Assembly: GCA_910585435.1 (NCBI GenBank)
Contig: CAJUEJ010000003.1
Span: forward strand, 155,702 to 219,701
Direction of reading: 5' to 3'
DNA from: an uncultured Hungatella sp.
GTDB lineage: Bacteria > Bacillota > Clostridia > Lachnospirales > Lachnospiraceae
Length of the DNA: 64,000 bases
This document shows, piece by piece, positions 25,217 to 34,762 of this stretch. Position 1 is the stretch's first letter; each line of letters starts with the position of its first letter. The notes beneath the pieces were generated by a model. The model ran no database searches. It had not been told where the DNA came from and saw nothing but the letters and a program-made list of their open reading frames with translations. A program made the position numbers and the translations under genes.

Positions 25217-25891
25217 TCAGTGTGCTAACTGCCTGAGGCGCTTTTTATCAAGAATCCTTACGCCTCCCCGCAGGACTTCCACAATTCCCTCGCTGGCAAA
25301 ATACTTTAACATTCTTGACACCACCTCACGGGCAGATCCCATATAACGGGCGATCTGCTCGTGGGTGTAGGTTATGGTGTCAGTCCCGGTTCTTGCCGCC
25401 TCATCTGAAAGAAAGATGGCAAGCCGCCTGTCCATACTCATGAAAAGAATCTGCTGCATGACCCACATCACATCTGAAAACCGGCTGACAGCCGTCTCAA
25501 GGGCAAAGATCTTGATGGCCGGATTCCGCTCTGAAACCGCAGCAAAGGCAGGGCCGCTGATGACATAACAGGCACTGTCCTCCTCAGCATCGATAAACAC
25601 GTCAAAGGTGATGGCAGACAATACACAGGAGGCAGACAGCATACACATGTCCCCCTTGTGCAGCCGGTAAAGGGTGATGTCCTTCCCCTCGTCAGACATG
25701 ATCGAAAGTCTGAGGCTTCCCGACCGGACAAGAATCACCCCGGAGCACTCATTGCCATCGTGTATGTTCTTTCCTTTCGGATACACGACAGAACGGGAAT
25801 TCCGGCAGATATATGCTCTGTCCCCATCCGCTATCTCTCTCCAGAACGGAAATATTTCTTCATAAAGCTGTTCAAACGCAGTCTGTGACAT
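25217..25891 (-). CDS. Crp/Fnr-family transcriptional regulator
   Basis: About 224 aa. The cyclic-nucleotide-type beta-barrel (GVILVRSGSLRLSIMSDEGKD in parts: VRSGSLRLSIM, ITLYRLHKGDMC) is followed by a helix-turn-helix, YTHEQIARYMGSAREVVSRM. No N-terminal cysteine cluster like Fnr is present, though internal Cys residues exist. The start at 25891 (MSQTAFEQLY) follows AAAGGA. It is convergent with the thioredoxin operon and lies 16 bases after the MerR gene. Confidence 0.9.
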   Translation of the reverse strand: MSQTAFEQLYEEIFPFWREIADGDRAYICRNSRSVVYPKGKNIHDGNECSGVILVRSGSLRLSIMSDEGKDITLYRLHKGDMCMLSASCVLSAITFDVFIDAEEDSACYVISGPAFAAVSERNPAIKIFALETAVSRFSDVMWVMQQILFMSMDRRLAIFLSDEAARTGTDTITYTHEQIARYMGSAREVVSRMLKYFASEGIVEVLRGGVRILDKKRLRQLAH

Positions 25892-25907
25892 TGTCCCACA
25901 TCCTTTC

Positions 25908-26807
25908 TCACCATTTGCCCTTCCTGACAAAATCCTCTGGCCGATTCTCCTGTTCCCCTTTACATATTCCATTCCGGATCCTTCTGACCGGAACCTGGAT
26001 CTTATAGATCAGCTGCCTGGAATCCCGCAGCGGAAACTGTGTAAGCACCTCGCAGATATAATCTCCGCAGGGCGCCATCCCATTCTGTTCCATCTCCTCA
26101 TACAGTTTCCTGGCATATCCTATTTCCAGGGAAGTATTGTCCGACACCACAGACATATACATATTGGGGGGAAGTGTGCGGATGCTGTCTGTATGGGGAT
26201 ACAGTTCATCCACAAAGATGAAAGCAGCCTGAGCCTTGTAGGTTCCTTTGATAAAATGTTCCCGCTCCATCATGGTTCCCACATTCACAAAATAAGACGG
26301 CGGCAGATGGTTCTCATGAAGATAGTTCTGCATATGGCGCAGCATATTCTCGTATCCGGTATATCCCTGGGCAAAGAAATCAAACTCCGTATGCTGCACA
26401 TCGATCTTCCTCTCAGGAATATACTCAAAAAACACCTGTCCAAAGGGAGGCAGGGACTGAAGCACCTGCAGATTCCTTTGAATACGATTTAAATTGCTGC
26501 GGCTCATGGACAGACTGTAGATCTCATCTGCCAGTCTGCCTGCCTGCTCTTCCAGCGCCTGCAAAAGCAGTTCCTCTGAGGAAAGCTCAAAAATTTCCCG
26601 GATCTTTTCCAGGGACAGGCGGCAGCTTTTCAGCGCATGGATCAGATCCAGCTTCGCACACTGATCCAGGGTATAGTACCGGTATCCTGTTTCCGGATCC
26701 AGATATTTAGGCTCCAGAAGTTTATTCTTATCATAAAGTCTGAGGGTCTGCGTACTGATATGGTTTAAGTCCGCCATCTCCCCGATCCTGAAAAGTTTCT
26801 GATCCAT
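25908..26807 (-). CDS. MerR-family regulator with GyrI-like effector domain
   Basis: About 299 aa. The winged helix at the N-terminus (LFRIGEMADLNHISTQTLRL, YYTLDQCAKLDLI) is followed by a dimerising coiled coil and a BmrR/GyrI-like ligand domain (about 150-285, FVDELYPHT, MYMSVVSDN). I prefer the ATG at 26807 (MDQKLFRIG), preceded by AAGGGA; 26822 is possible. It diverges from the dehydrogenase at 27075, whose promoter has the MerR hallmark. Confidence 0.92.
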   Translation of the reverse strand: MDQKLFRIGEMADLNHISTQTLRLYDKNKLLEPKYLDPETGYRYYTLDQCAKLDLIHALKSCRLSLEKIREIFELSSEELLLQALEEQAGRLADEIYSLSMSRSNLNRIQRNLQVLQSLPPFGQVFFEYIPERKIDVQHTEFDFFAQGYTGYENMLRHMQNYLHENHLPPSYFVNVGTMMEREHFIKGTYKAQAAFIFVDELYPHTDSIRTLPPNMYMSVVSDNTSLEIGYARKLYEEMEQNGMAPCGDYICEVLTQFPLRDSRQLIYKIQVPVRRIRNGICKGEQENRPEDFVRKGKW

Positions 26808-26988
26808 CCCTGTTCCCTTCACATCCTGATTTATCTGAAACCAGTATACCGCCTTCTCATGAATTTTTCAACTTAAATCCGCCTGGTTCTGTGACCGCAT
26901 TCTATCTGGCAGTTCAGATACTCCCGGAGCTGCCCTTTAAGCTGCTGTCTCCCCTTAAAAGCACTGGAAAAAAATTACTGCCGGCGCA

Positions 26989-27019
26989 TTGACTTTATAC
27001 CTGCTATAAGGTGTAAACT
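26989..27019 (+). promoter_or_regulatory. MerR-type promoter with 19-base spacer and dyad operator
   Basis: -35 TTGACT (26989-26994) and -10 TAAACT (27014-27019) are 19 bases apart. Between them, TTTATACCT (26994-27002) and AGGTGTAAA (27009-27017) form a dyad with one mismatch. An over-long spacer with a centred dyad is how MerR regulators activate by DNA distortion. Confidence 0.85.
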
Positions 27020-27074
27020 AATACTATCTTATGACACCAACACAATTTTCAAATTTAAAGGAGGGGGTTTTCTT

Positions 27075-28163
27075 ATGGAAAGAAAGATTACGTTTGCGCA
27101 GTATGGATGCGGCAAGATGGGCAAGTATTTAATCCGCTATGGGATTGAAAAGGGTGCGGCCCTGGTAGCTGCCTTTGACGTGAATCCTGATGTGCTTGGA
27201 AAGGATGCGGCAGAAATCGTCGGCGACGGCTACCCGTCCACCGGCATCACCGTTTCCCCGGCAGATGAGGCGGATCAGATTCTGGGGACCTTGAAACCGG
27301 ATGTGTGCATCATCGCCACCAGAAGTACGGTTGCAGAGCTGGAGGACATTTTTACCATCTGTGCCAGACATGGAATCAATGCCATCACCACCTGTGAGGA
27401 GGCCCTGTACCCATGGAATTCTTCCCCTGCCCTGACGCATAAGCTGGATGCCCTTGCCAAGGAGGGCGGCTGCACCCTGACCGGTGTGGGGTACTGCGAT
27501 CTTGTGTGGGGCACCATGGTAACCAACCTGGCCGGCTCTTCCTTCAAGATCACGAAAATTCTGGGCAGCAGCTGGTACAATGTGGAGGACTACGGCATCG
27601 CACTGGCAGAAGGCCATGGCGCCGGCTTTACACCGGAGCGTTTTGAGCAGGAGATTGCCAACATCAACAATATGCCTTCCGACGAGTTGAAGGAAATGAT
27701 CGAAAGCGGCCGGTATGTTCCATCCTATATGTGGAACCAGAATGGGTGGCTTTGCAGCAAGATGAATCTCCATGTTGTCTCCCAGACACAGAAGTGCTAT
27801 CCTACCACCCATTCCGAAGACCTGTTCTCCACAACCCTGGGGGCAACCATCAAGGCCGGCAATCCTACAGGCATGCGCGCAGTGGTTACTACGGAGACAG
27901 AGGAAGGAATCACCCTGGTGACTGAATGCGTTGGCAAGGTATTTGCACCGGATGAGTTTGACCGGAATGACTGGACCTTTGTGGGCGAACCGGAAACCAC
28001 AGTTTCTGTCAACCGCCCTGCCACAGTAGAGATGACCTGCGCCACCATTGTCAATCGTATCCCTCAGCTCATCGACGCACCTGCCGGATATGTGACTACT
28101 GACCAGTATCCTTACAATGAGTACTGCGTCCACGACCTGAATACGTATGTAAAGACCAAATAA
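27075..28163 (+). CDS. DapB-like NAD(P)-dependent dehydrogenase (Ord / 2,4-diaminopentanoate dehydrogenase-like)
   Basis: 362-aa cytoplasmic oxidoreductase. The Rossmann motif YGCGKMGKYLIRYG is at the N-terminus, followed by a dihydrodipicolinate-reductase-like fold (VCIIATRSTVAELED, GVGYCDLVWGT). This is the fold of 2,4-diaminopentanoate dehydrogenase of ornithine fermentation. The other ornithine genes (ora, ort) are not nearby, so the substrate is open. A GGAGG site precedes the ATG. Single-gene unit ending in the terminator at 28218. Confidence 0.75.
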   Translation: MERKITFAQYGCGKMGKYLIRYGIEKGAALVAAFDVNPDVLGKDAAEIVGDGYPSTGITVSPADEADQILGTLKPDVCIIATRSTVAELEDIFTICARHGINAITTCEEALYPWNSSPALTHKLDALAKEGGCTLTGVGYCDLVWGTMVTNLAGSSFKITKILGSSWYNVEDYGIALAEGHGAGFTPERFEQEIANINNMPSDELKEMIESGRYVPSYMWNQNGWLCSKMNLHVVSQTQKCYPTTHSEDLFSTTLGATIKAGNPTGMRAVVTTETEEGITLVTECVGKVFAPDEFDRNDWTFVGEPETTVSVNRPATVEMTCATIVNRIPQLIDAPAGYVTTDQYPYNEYCVHDLNTYVKTK

Positions 28164-28217
28164 TTGATATACGCAGGCAAAATATTAATACCGGATGAAT
28201 TTGACCGGTCTTGCTTC

Positions 28218-28267
28218 TTCCCAGGCCTCAGGTGCAGCGGCGTCTGAGGCCTGGGAAGCTTTTATTT
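28218..28267 (+). terminator. Strong terminator, probably bidirectional
   Basis: TTCCCAGGCCTCAG (28218-28231) and CTGAGGCCTGGGAA (28244-28257) form a perfect 14-bp stem with a 12-base loop, then GCTTTTATTT. It separates the convergent dehydrogenase and PatB genes. Confidence 0.93.
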
Positions 28268-29447
28268 ACATCCTTATCTCCCCAACAATCCTCTCCACAG
28301 CCTGCCGCACATAAGCCGGATCCGTGGCAAGGTTCATTCGGATAAAGCCCTTATACCTGTCGCCAAACCACTCTCCATAGTCCACAGCCAGACGGCATCC
28401 CTTCTGGACAAAATCCTGCACTTTATCCGGCTCCACATACGTCCTGAGGTCAATCATCGGCAGATACGTCCCTTCCAGGCCGCACACTCTCACTCCGGGA
28501 AGCTTTTCCTCCAATGTTTCCTTCAGGTAATCATAATTATCCCCAATCACATCCAGCACATGCCCAAGCCACTCTCCGCCCTTCTCATACCCGGCCATGG
28601 CAGCCATCATGCCCATAATGCTGATCTCCGTACGGTTCAGCCCGGAAGCAAATCTGTCATATGTCTCCCTCAGCCCCTCATCCGTAATGATGATGTGAGA
28701 ATGTATCAAAGTTGCCAGATTAAAGGTCTTAGAAGCCGAATTCAGGGTCACCACAATATCCCTGTACCTTCCCCCGGAAACCACAGCCGCCGGAACAAAC
28801 CGATTCTCCCCAAACACAATATCCTGATGAATCTCATCGCTTACCACCAGCACACCGTGCCTTTTGCAGATAGCAAGAACCTTGTCCAGTTCCTCCTCCG
28901 TCCATACCCTTCCCGCCGGATTATGGGGAGAACACATAAGAAACAGCTTCACCTTATGTTCCACAACTGCCCGCTCAATCGCCTCATAATCCATGGTAAA
29001 ATATCCGTCGCTGTAATTCAGATCCACCTTCACCAATTTTCGGTCATTATTGGTCACCACGTTATGAAAGGGATAATACACTGGCGTCAGAATCATACAG
29101 GAGTCCCCAGGCTGGGTAAATGCATGAATCATCCAGGAAATCCCCGTCACACATCCTGTAGAAAACCTTACCCATTCCCTTTTTACAGGAAACCCATACC
29201 GCCTCTCCATCCACTCAGAAAAAACCTCATAATACCGGTCTGGCACAACGCTGTACCCAAACACGCCATGACGAACCCTTTCCTCCAGCGCCTCCCTGAT
29301 GGCATCACACGTCCGAAACTCCATGTCTGCCACCCACATAGGAAGAAGCCCTGTCTCCCCGAACTTCTCCATAAGCCCGTCCCATTTAGAACAGTCCGTT
29401 CCATGGCGGTCAACCAGATACCTTTGCAAAAACTCCTGTTTATTCAT
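28266..29447 (-). CDS. PatB/MalY-family PLP-dependent C-S lyase
   Basis: About 393 aa. Fold-type I aminotransferase-like beta-lyase releasing pyruvate, ammonia and a thiol from cystathionine or other S-substituted cysteines. The PLP lysine is in LNSASKTFNLA; CSPHNPAGRVW and GLNRTEISIMG are family features. The start at 29447 follows GGAGG by seven bases. It is the last gene of the operon read from 33211; a paralogue is the first gene. Confidence 0.9.
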   Translation of the reverse strand: MNKQEFLQRYLVDRHGTDCSKWDGLMEKFGETGLLPMWVADMEFRTCDAIREALEERVRHGVFGYSVVPDRYYEVFSEWMERRYGFPVKREWVRFSTGCVTGISWMIHAFTQPGDSCMILTPVYYPFHNVVTNNDRKLVKVDLNYSDGYFTMDYEAIERAVVEHKVKLFLMCSPHNPAGRVWTEEELDKVLAICKRHGVLVVSDEIHQDIVFGENRFVPAAVVSGGRYRDIVVTLNSASKTFNLATLIHSHIIITDEGLRETYDRFASGLNRTEISIMGMMAAMAGYEKGGEWLGHVLDVIGDNYDYLKETLEEKLPGVRVCGLEGTYLPMIDLRTYVEPDKVQDFVQKGCRLAVDYGEWFGDRYKGFIRMNLATDPAYVRQAVERIVGEIRM

Positions 29448-29496
29448 TTCGCCCCTCCTTATCAAATTTTCTCTTCTCATTCAGATTCAGCCAGCC

Positions 29497-30904
29497 TTAA
29501 ATCACACCCGACCACCCGGTTACTGTCAGCAAGAAAACAATCACACAAGCCAGGGCAATAAATATCAGCACCTTGGGCAGTACCCACTGAAACCACTTGG
29601 CAAACGGTACATCTGCCATTACACAAGAACCAATCATCCATCCCAAAAGCGGCGAAAGCAGGTTCGTAAAGCTGTCTCCCATCTGATAAGCCACAACAGC
29701 CTGATTCAATTCCATCCCCAATGCCTGAGCCACCGGTTTCATAATAGGCACAAGGATTGCCGCCTTGGAAGTAGCAGATGGAATGAGTGGATTAATAATC
29801 GATACAATTAAGGTCAGACCGATACTGGAAACCGACTTTGGCAAAGCCAGCAGCGGCTTGGTCAGTACATAAACAATCGTATGAATTACATTTCCATTGC
29901 CCAGAACCAGAGAAATTACTTTGGCAAGACCGATGACAAAGGCAACAAACGCCATAGAACCTAACCCTCTGGCAAAACTCTGCCCCAGCTTCTCAAAACT
30001 CATCCCGCCAATCAATCCTACAATCACCATGGTACACAGCATAACTGCAATCATAAAATCAAACGTCAGGCTGTCGTCCCCGCCCATCAACGGATACAGC
30101 GCTATCACCAGATACTGCAGGACAAAAATAACAATCACCGCAATCTTTCTCCAGTTCATCTCCACCTTTTTCAGAACCTGGGACTCCTCTGCACCAGAAT
30201 CAGAAAGTTCCGGCCTCCATCCTGCCGAATACATCAGAGATGCCTGGGGATTCTTCCGAATTCTTTTCACATAGCGCATTACCATGACAATGGCTACAAT
30301 CAGAAAAAAGTTCATAATCACCAGACGGGTAAAAAATGCAGAGTACGGTGTCACCCCCATAAGCATTTGGGTCGTCGCCTGCTGTGCAGGGCCTGTACCA
30401 AAGCCAATCAGTGAAGCAAAGGTCGTAACTCCCAACGCACAAATCGGGTCAAGCTTCAGTTTTTTTGCAAACAGCACACCAATAGGAACCACGGCAATCA
30501 GCGCATCTGTTCCGCCAAAGCCGCCTAGATAAGCCATCAAAACCATCATCATGGCAATCAGGATTCCTGCGCCTTTATCTTTTAGCTTATAAACCCCCCC
30601 AGTTCATCAAGTCATCCATCACGCCGGTTTCAATCACAACGTTAATATTGGCCCCGGATATCATTACAACAAACATAATCGTTGCAGCACCAATCATTCC
30701 TGATTTCATCAACATCAAAGCATCCCACGGGCTTACCGGAGTTTGATATCCCAGATACTGGAATTCGGTTCCCACGATTTCTCCTGCCTCATTCGTGGCA
30801 AACTGCCCGGCGGGAATCAGATAAGTAGCCAGACAGGAAACCAGAATAATTCCTGTCATAATCCATAGTAAATGCGGCATCTTAAACGCTTTTTTCTTCT
30901 CCAT
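29497..30904 (-). pseudogene. YfcC-family transporter, frameshifted in a G7 run
   Basis: Membrane transporter of the YfcC/ArcD-like ion-transporter group (amino acid or peptide-like substrates), about 470 aa if whole. The N-terminal part runs from ATG 30904 (MEKKKAFKMPHLLW, after GGAGG) through residue NWGGL and stops at 30587. The C-terminal part continues in another frame from just after the run (frame containing MMMVLMAYLGGFGG) to 29497. The switch falls at seven G on the coding strand (30594-30600): six G would restore one frame reading NWGVYKLKDKGAGIL. It may be a pseudogene, a phase-variable gene, or a sequencing error. Confidence 0.85.
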
Positions 30905-30930
30905 TGCTTCCTCCACTCTATGTACATTCT

Positions 30931-31550
30931 TTAGTTCAACACAAACCCAACCTCTGCACACACACCCAGGTACAGAGAAGTCTCGTCAATATCAAATTTC
31001 CCATTGTGGTGGGCTGCGCCACTACCGTAATCTTCATTTCGAATTCCTAAAAATCCCAATGCACCCGGATATTTTTCCAGATACATGCTATAGCACTCCG
31101 AAGCATACCAACGGTCACATTCCCCCAGAACATCCGTGCCGCAGATTTTCCCGGTCATTTCCTCCACCCGTCCGGCAACACCTGCATCATTCACCACAGG
31201 AAGCAGGCTGATTTTATTTCTCTCTGCAAATTCTACTGTACATTTATGGCAGGCGGCAGTATTTTGGGCAACCGTATTGATGATGGCCAAAGCCTTCTCC
31301 CCTTCTTTATTGAAATACCGCGCCGTACCTCCGATATAAGCATCCTCCGGAATTACATTGGTTGTTTCTCCCGCCTGGTACCCCTTAACAGCTTGTACGG
31401 CACCCCCATTGCCTCGATTTCTCTGACCAGAACCTCTCTTGTATGGTACTCTTCTCCAGAAAGTTCCGGATGGCGGTGAAATTCCCTTCTCATCTTAACC
31501 ATGTAATCCTGATACCTTACAGCAAGCTCTTTTACCCTGGACAACTCCAT
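30931..31550 (-). pseudogene. M20 amidohydrolase remnant with large internal deletion
   Basis: The N-terminal 55 residues of an M20-family N-acyl-amino-acid or aminobenzoyl-glutamate-type hydrolase (MRREFHRHPELSGEEYHTRE) are joined, out of frame near 31383-31393, to the dimerisation and C-terminal part (AGETTNVIPEDAYIGGTARY, then AAHHNGKFDIDE). About 200 central residues carrying most metal ligands are missing against a normal length near 390. The ribosome site AAGGAG is intact. The enzyme cannot be active. Confidence 0.88.
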
Positions 31551-31593
31551 TGTTTTCTCCTTCCCCCTTTTAATTTTATTCTATACCGCTGCA

Positions 31594-31962
31594 TCACTTT
31601 TCCGCCACAGCCTCAATCTCACACAATACCCCCTTAGGCAATGTCTTGACCGCCACACAGCTTCTCGCCGGTTTTGATACAAAATATTTCCCATATATCT
31701 CATTAAACGCTCCAAAATCTCCCATATCTGCCAAAAAACAAGTAGTCTTAAACACACTCCCAAAGCCACAGCCTGCAGCTTCCAGGATTGCTCCCACATT
31801 TTTACAGCTCTGCTCCGCCTGGGCAGCAATCCCTTCCGGTATTTCCCCGTTCTCCGGATTTACCGGTATCTGTCCCGAAGTGTAAATCACCCCATTTACT
31901 TCAAATCCCTGAGAATACGGCCCGATTGCTCCTGGCGCTTTTTCTGTGTTGATTAACTTCAT
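31594..31962 (-). CDS. ridA: RidA family enamine/imine deaminase
   Basis: 122 aa, normal for the YjgF/RidA trimer. GPYSQGFEVNGVIYTSGQIP and the active-site arginine in KPARSCVAVKTLPKG are present. It hydrolyses reactive enamines such as 2-aminoacrylate to keto acids. PLP beta-lyases make such products, which explains its place between two PatB genes. AGGAGG lies before the ATG. Confidence 0.96.
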   Translation of the reverse strand: MKLINTEKAPGAIGPYSQGFEVNGVIYTSGQIPVNPENGEIPEGIAAQAEQSCKNVGAILEAAGCGFGSVFKTTCFLADMGDFGAFNEIYGKYFVSKPARSCVAVKTLPKGVLCEIEAVAEK

Positions 31963-31990
31963 GTTGATGTCCTCCTGCTTTTTATTCTTT

Positions 31991-33211
31991 TTATTTCTCT
32001 CCCAGATACTTCTCTGTATGCTTCGTATTCACCGCCTCACAGATTCTCCTCAGCCCCTCTTCCAAAGTAGCCTTAGGACAGGCCAGATTCAGGCGGATAA
32101 ATCCATCAGAACTCTGTACAAACATGTTGCCCCCTTCCAGAAGCACCCCTGCCTTGTAAGCAAAAAACAACGGCAGATTCTCATCCGGCTCAAAATAAGC
32201 ATTCAAATCCACCCAGGCCAGATACGTTGCCTCCGAAACCCGGTAAACCGCCTTCGGCAGATGCTCCTTCAAATACTCCCCGGTAAACCGGAAATTATTA
32301 TCCAGATAAGCCCGAAGTTCCAGCACCCACTCATCCCCCTTTTCATAAGCCGCCTGAACAGCCGCAATGCTCAAAGGATTGTCAAAATTATAATGATGCT
32401 CCAGCCAGATCTCCCTCATCTTTCGGTCACGAATCAGTACATTGGAAATCATCATACCTGCCAGGTTAAACGTCTTGCTGGCCGCCATGCAGGTAATCAG
32501 CCGCTTATAATCCGGCATAACCTTCCCCATAGGAATATGGCGCTCCTCCAGCCGGAACAGGTCACAGTGAATCTCATCCGATATCACCCACAGCCCGTTT
32601 CTCTCACAGATATCCGCGAGGCGTTTTAACTCCTCTTCCTTCCACACCCTGCCGCTGGGATTGTGAGGATTGCAGAAAATAAACAGCGTGGTTTTCTCAT
32701 CCGCCGCCTTCCTCTCAAAATCCTCAAAATCAATGGTGTAATACCCGTCCTCATACTTTAAATCCGAACACACATAATCCCGCTTGCCTGCCTCCGCAGC
32801 ATACTTAAAATAGGCATAAGAAGGAGTCAGGAAAAGAACCTTCTCATCCGGTCTGCATATGTACTCCACCAGCTCAAACAGCGCAGGGATAATGCCGTTG
32901 GACATCACCAGCTCCTCACGGTCAAAACTCCAGTCATAATGCCGTCTGCACCATCCTGCAAAAGCCTCAAAATAGCTCCTCTCAAATACTCTGGTATACC
33001 CGAATATCCGCTTGTCCAGTCTCTCCCGCATCCCGTCAATCACCACATCCGGCGTGGCAAACTCCATATCCGCCACCCACATCCGGATAAACTCCTCATC
33101 CTTATACGGGAAGGTCATGGTATCGTCTGCATGAAAAATATAGCCCCGGAATCCGTCAGTATTCATAGCATTGGTGTGGCGGCGGTCAATAATCTCATCA
33201 AAATTGTACAT
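31991..33211 (-). CDS. PatB/MalY-family PLP-dependent C-S lyase (second copy)
   Basis: About 406 aa, paralogous to the gene at 28266. The PLP lysine is in CMAASKTFNLAG; FCNPHNPSGRVW and LDKRIFGYTRVFE are typical. The start at 33211 (MYNFDEIIDRRHTNAM) follows AGGAG by seven bases. First gene of the minus-strand operon patB-ridA-M20-yfcC-patB, facing an XRE regulator. Confidence 0.92.
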   Translation of the reverse strand: MYNFDEIIDRRHTNAMNTDGFRGYIFHADDTMTFPYKDEEFIRMWVADMEFATPDVVIDGMRERLDKRIFGYTRVFERSYFEAFAGWCRRHYDWSFDREELVMSNGIIPALFELVEYICRPDEKVLFLTPSYAYFKYAAEAGKRDYVCSDLKYEDGYYTIDFEDFERKAADEKTTLFIFCNPHNPSGRVWKEEELKRLADICERNGLWVISDEIHCDLFRLEERHIPMGKVMPDYKRLITCMAASKTFNLAGMMISNVLIRDRKMREIWLEHHYNFDNPLSIAAVQAAYEKGDEWVLELRAYLDNNFRFTGEYLKEHLPKAVYRVSEATYLAWVDLNAYFEPDENLPLFFAYKAGVLLEGGNMFVQSSDGFIRLNLACPKATLEEGLRRICEAVNTKHTEKYLGEK

Positions 33212-33273
33212 ATTTCTGCTCCTTTTCCTCTTGATTTTCCAGATTTTTTCTGTTGATACGTCGATTGTATCAA

Positions 33274-33373
33274 ATAGAATACACAAATACAAAAAGCAGA
33301 AATTCCACTGTCAATAGAATTTTTTATAATATTTCCTGTTTCAATAGATATTTCATGGGTTTTATGATAGAAT
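33274..33373. promoter_or_regulatory. Repeated ATAGAAT motifs in divergent control region
   Basis: ATAGAAT occurs at 33274, 33314 and 33367, with the variant ATAGATA at 33344. They lie between the patB operon and the xre gene and could be regulator sites. A weak minus-strand promoter TTGTAT-17-TACAAT overlaps the first copy. Confidence 0.35.
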
Positions 33374-33446
33374 ACATAAGAAATTACAAAAACAGACAAA
33401 AATCACGAATTTTTTGATTTATATGCACTTTTTAAGGAGGATTCCC

Positions 33447-34157
33447 ATGGTAGAAGTCAACGCTTTAGTCGGAAAACAGATACGCACATACCGCAAACAG
33501 CGCAAGATAACGCTGGAAGAACTGTCCGGAATCATCGGAAAAAGCAAGTCCACCATATCCAAGTACGAAAAAGGAGAAATCCCCGTAGATATGGAAACCC
33601 TCTATCTGATAGCCAGAACCCTTGTGGTACCGGTAGAGCAGTTTCTGCATTACCTTCCTCCCATCAGCTCCCCGTCCCAGGCCGCCGACACCAGCCCATC
33701 CTTTTTTACCGGCCTTACCCAGTTCTACTCCTACCTCTTTGACGGAAGAAACAATCAGCTGATCCGCTGCGTGTTCGATATCCTTTCCAAGTCCGATGTC
33801 TCCGGCGATAAAATCATGATGTATATGAACTTCAACGATTTTGAACACTACCAAATCTGCGAAAATACATACTGGGGCTACATCGAACACTTTGATGCCT
33901 TAACCAACATCCAGCTTACCAATCAGGACAGCCCCATGGAGAAAGCCAGCGTCCAGATTCTGGCCTCCTACCTAAGCGCCGATACAAAATGGGGACTGTG
34001 GAACGGCTTCTCCACCCGTCCCATGATGCCCATCGCCATGAAGATGCTGTTCTCCCGGGCGCGGCTTCACGAAGATGCCGCTCTGATAAAAAAACTGAAA
34101 GTGTCCCGGGATGATATCCGGCTTTTAAAGCTGTATAATATGCTTTCGGTTTTATAG
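33447..34157 (+). CDS. XRE-family transcriptional regulator
   Basis: 236 aa. The helix-turn-helix at about 10-60 (IRTYRKQRKITLEELSGIIG, KSTISKYEKGEIPV) is followed by a 150-residue C-terminal region of unknown fold, probably ligand sensing or oligomerising. AGGAGG lies six bases before ATG 33447. It is divergent from the C-S lyase operon and is its likely regulator. Confidence 0.92.
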   Translation: MVEVNALVGKQIRTYRKQRKITLEELSGIIGKSKSTISKYEKGEIPVDMETLYLIARTLVVPVEQFLHYLPPISSPSQAADTSPSFFTGLTQFYSYLFDGRNNQLIRCVFDILSKSDVSGDKIMMYMNFNDFEHYQICENTYWGYIEHFDALTNIQLTNQDSPMEKASVQILASYLSADTKWGLWNGFSTRPMMPIAMKMLFSRARLHEDAALIKKLKVSRDDIRLLKLYNMLSVL

Positions 34158-34175
34158 ATCCGATGCTTAGACAGC

Positions 34176-34211
34176 GCTCTCATTCAGCTGTTTGCCAAGC
34201 CAAGTGAGAGC
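34176..34211. terminator. Hairpin between convergent xre and hxlR genes
   Basis: GCTCTCA (34176-34182) pairs with TGAGAGC (34205-34211), with further pairing inside. It can serve both directions; the T-tract is weak. Confidence 0.5.
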
Positions 34212-34238
34212 ATTGTGTCATTCACAGCACACCAGTAC

Positions 34239-34636
34239 TCACTTTTCCATCCTGACAGCAGACGCATTATAATCACATTTTTCACACTGAGCCAGTACAT
34301 GGCCGCTGTCATTTCGGCGGAAAATTCCGGACCATGCGCAGATACTCTGCAGGATGGGAACCACAGAATCTCCTTTCTCCGTAAGGCTGTATTCCACTCT
34401 GGGAGGTACCTCATCATAAGATTTTCGCTTCACAATATCATCTTGAATCAGTTCCTTCAGCGCCGCCGCCAGCACCGCATCTGTTATATTGGTCATCTCT
34501 TTACGGATTCCGCTGTAACGCAGAATTTTTTTTCGTTCAAGACACAGATAATCCTGGGCTTCCATTTCCCTCCGAATATTTCCAGCCCGTACTCCAGCGG
34601 ACAGCGAATGTCCTTCTCCATCTTCTTCTGGTACAT
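34239..34636 (-). pseudogene. HxlR-family regulator, frameshifted in an A8 run
   Basis: The frame from ATG 34636 (after GGAGGGG) gives a normal HxlR N-terminus, EKDIRCPLEYGLEIFGGKWK then PRIICVLNEKK, and then leaves frame. The rest of the winged helix (ILRYSGIRKEMTNITDAVLA) continues in the next frame to 34239. The shift is at eight A on the coding strand (34526-34533); nine would restore the gene. HxlR proteins are often thiol or electrophile sensors. The Cys in IRCPLE is the residue usually used for sensing. Confidence 0.85.
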
Positions 34637-34762
34637 GTTTTCCCCTCCATGTAGCCCCCGCCTAATGTATTGCCGGAGTCTCTTTATACCTCCGTCCCTG
34701 CTTCTTCCTGCACCGGTTCAGATTGATTCCCATTATATACATATCTCTCTGGACAGACAAGT

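Noticed and set aside
27129..28133. Minus-strand 334-codon frame
   Set aside because: Antisense to the Ord-like dehydrogenase, which has the Rossmann motif and promoter.
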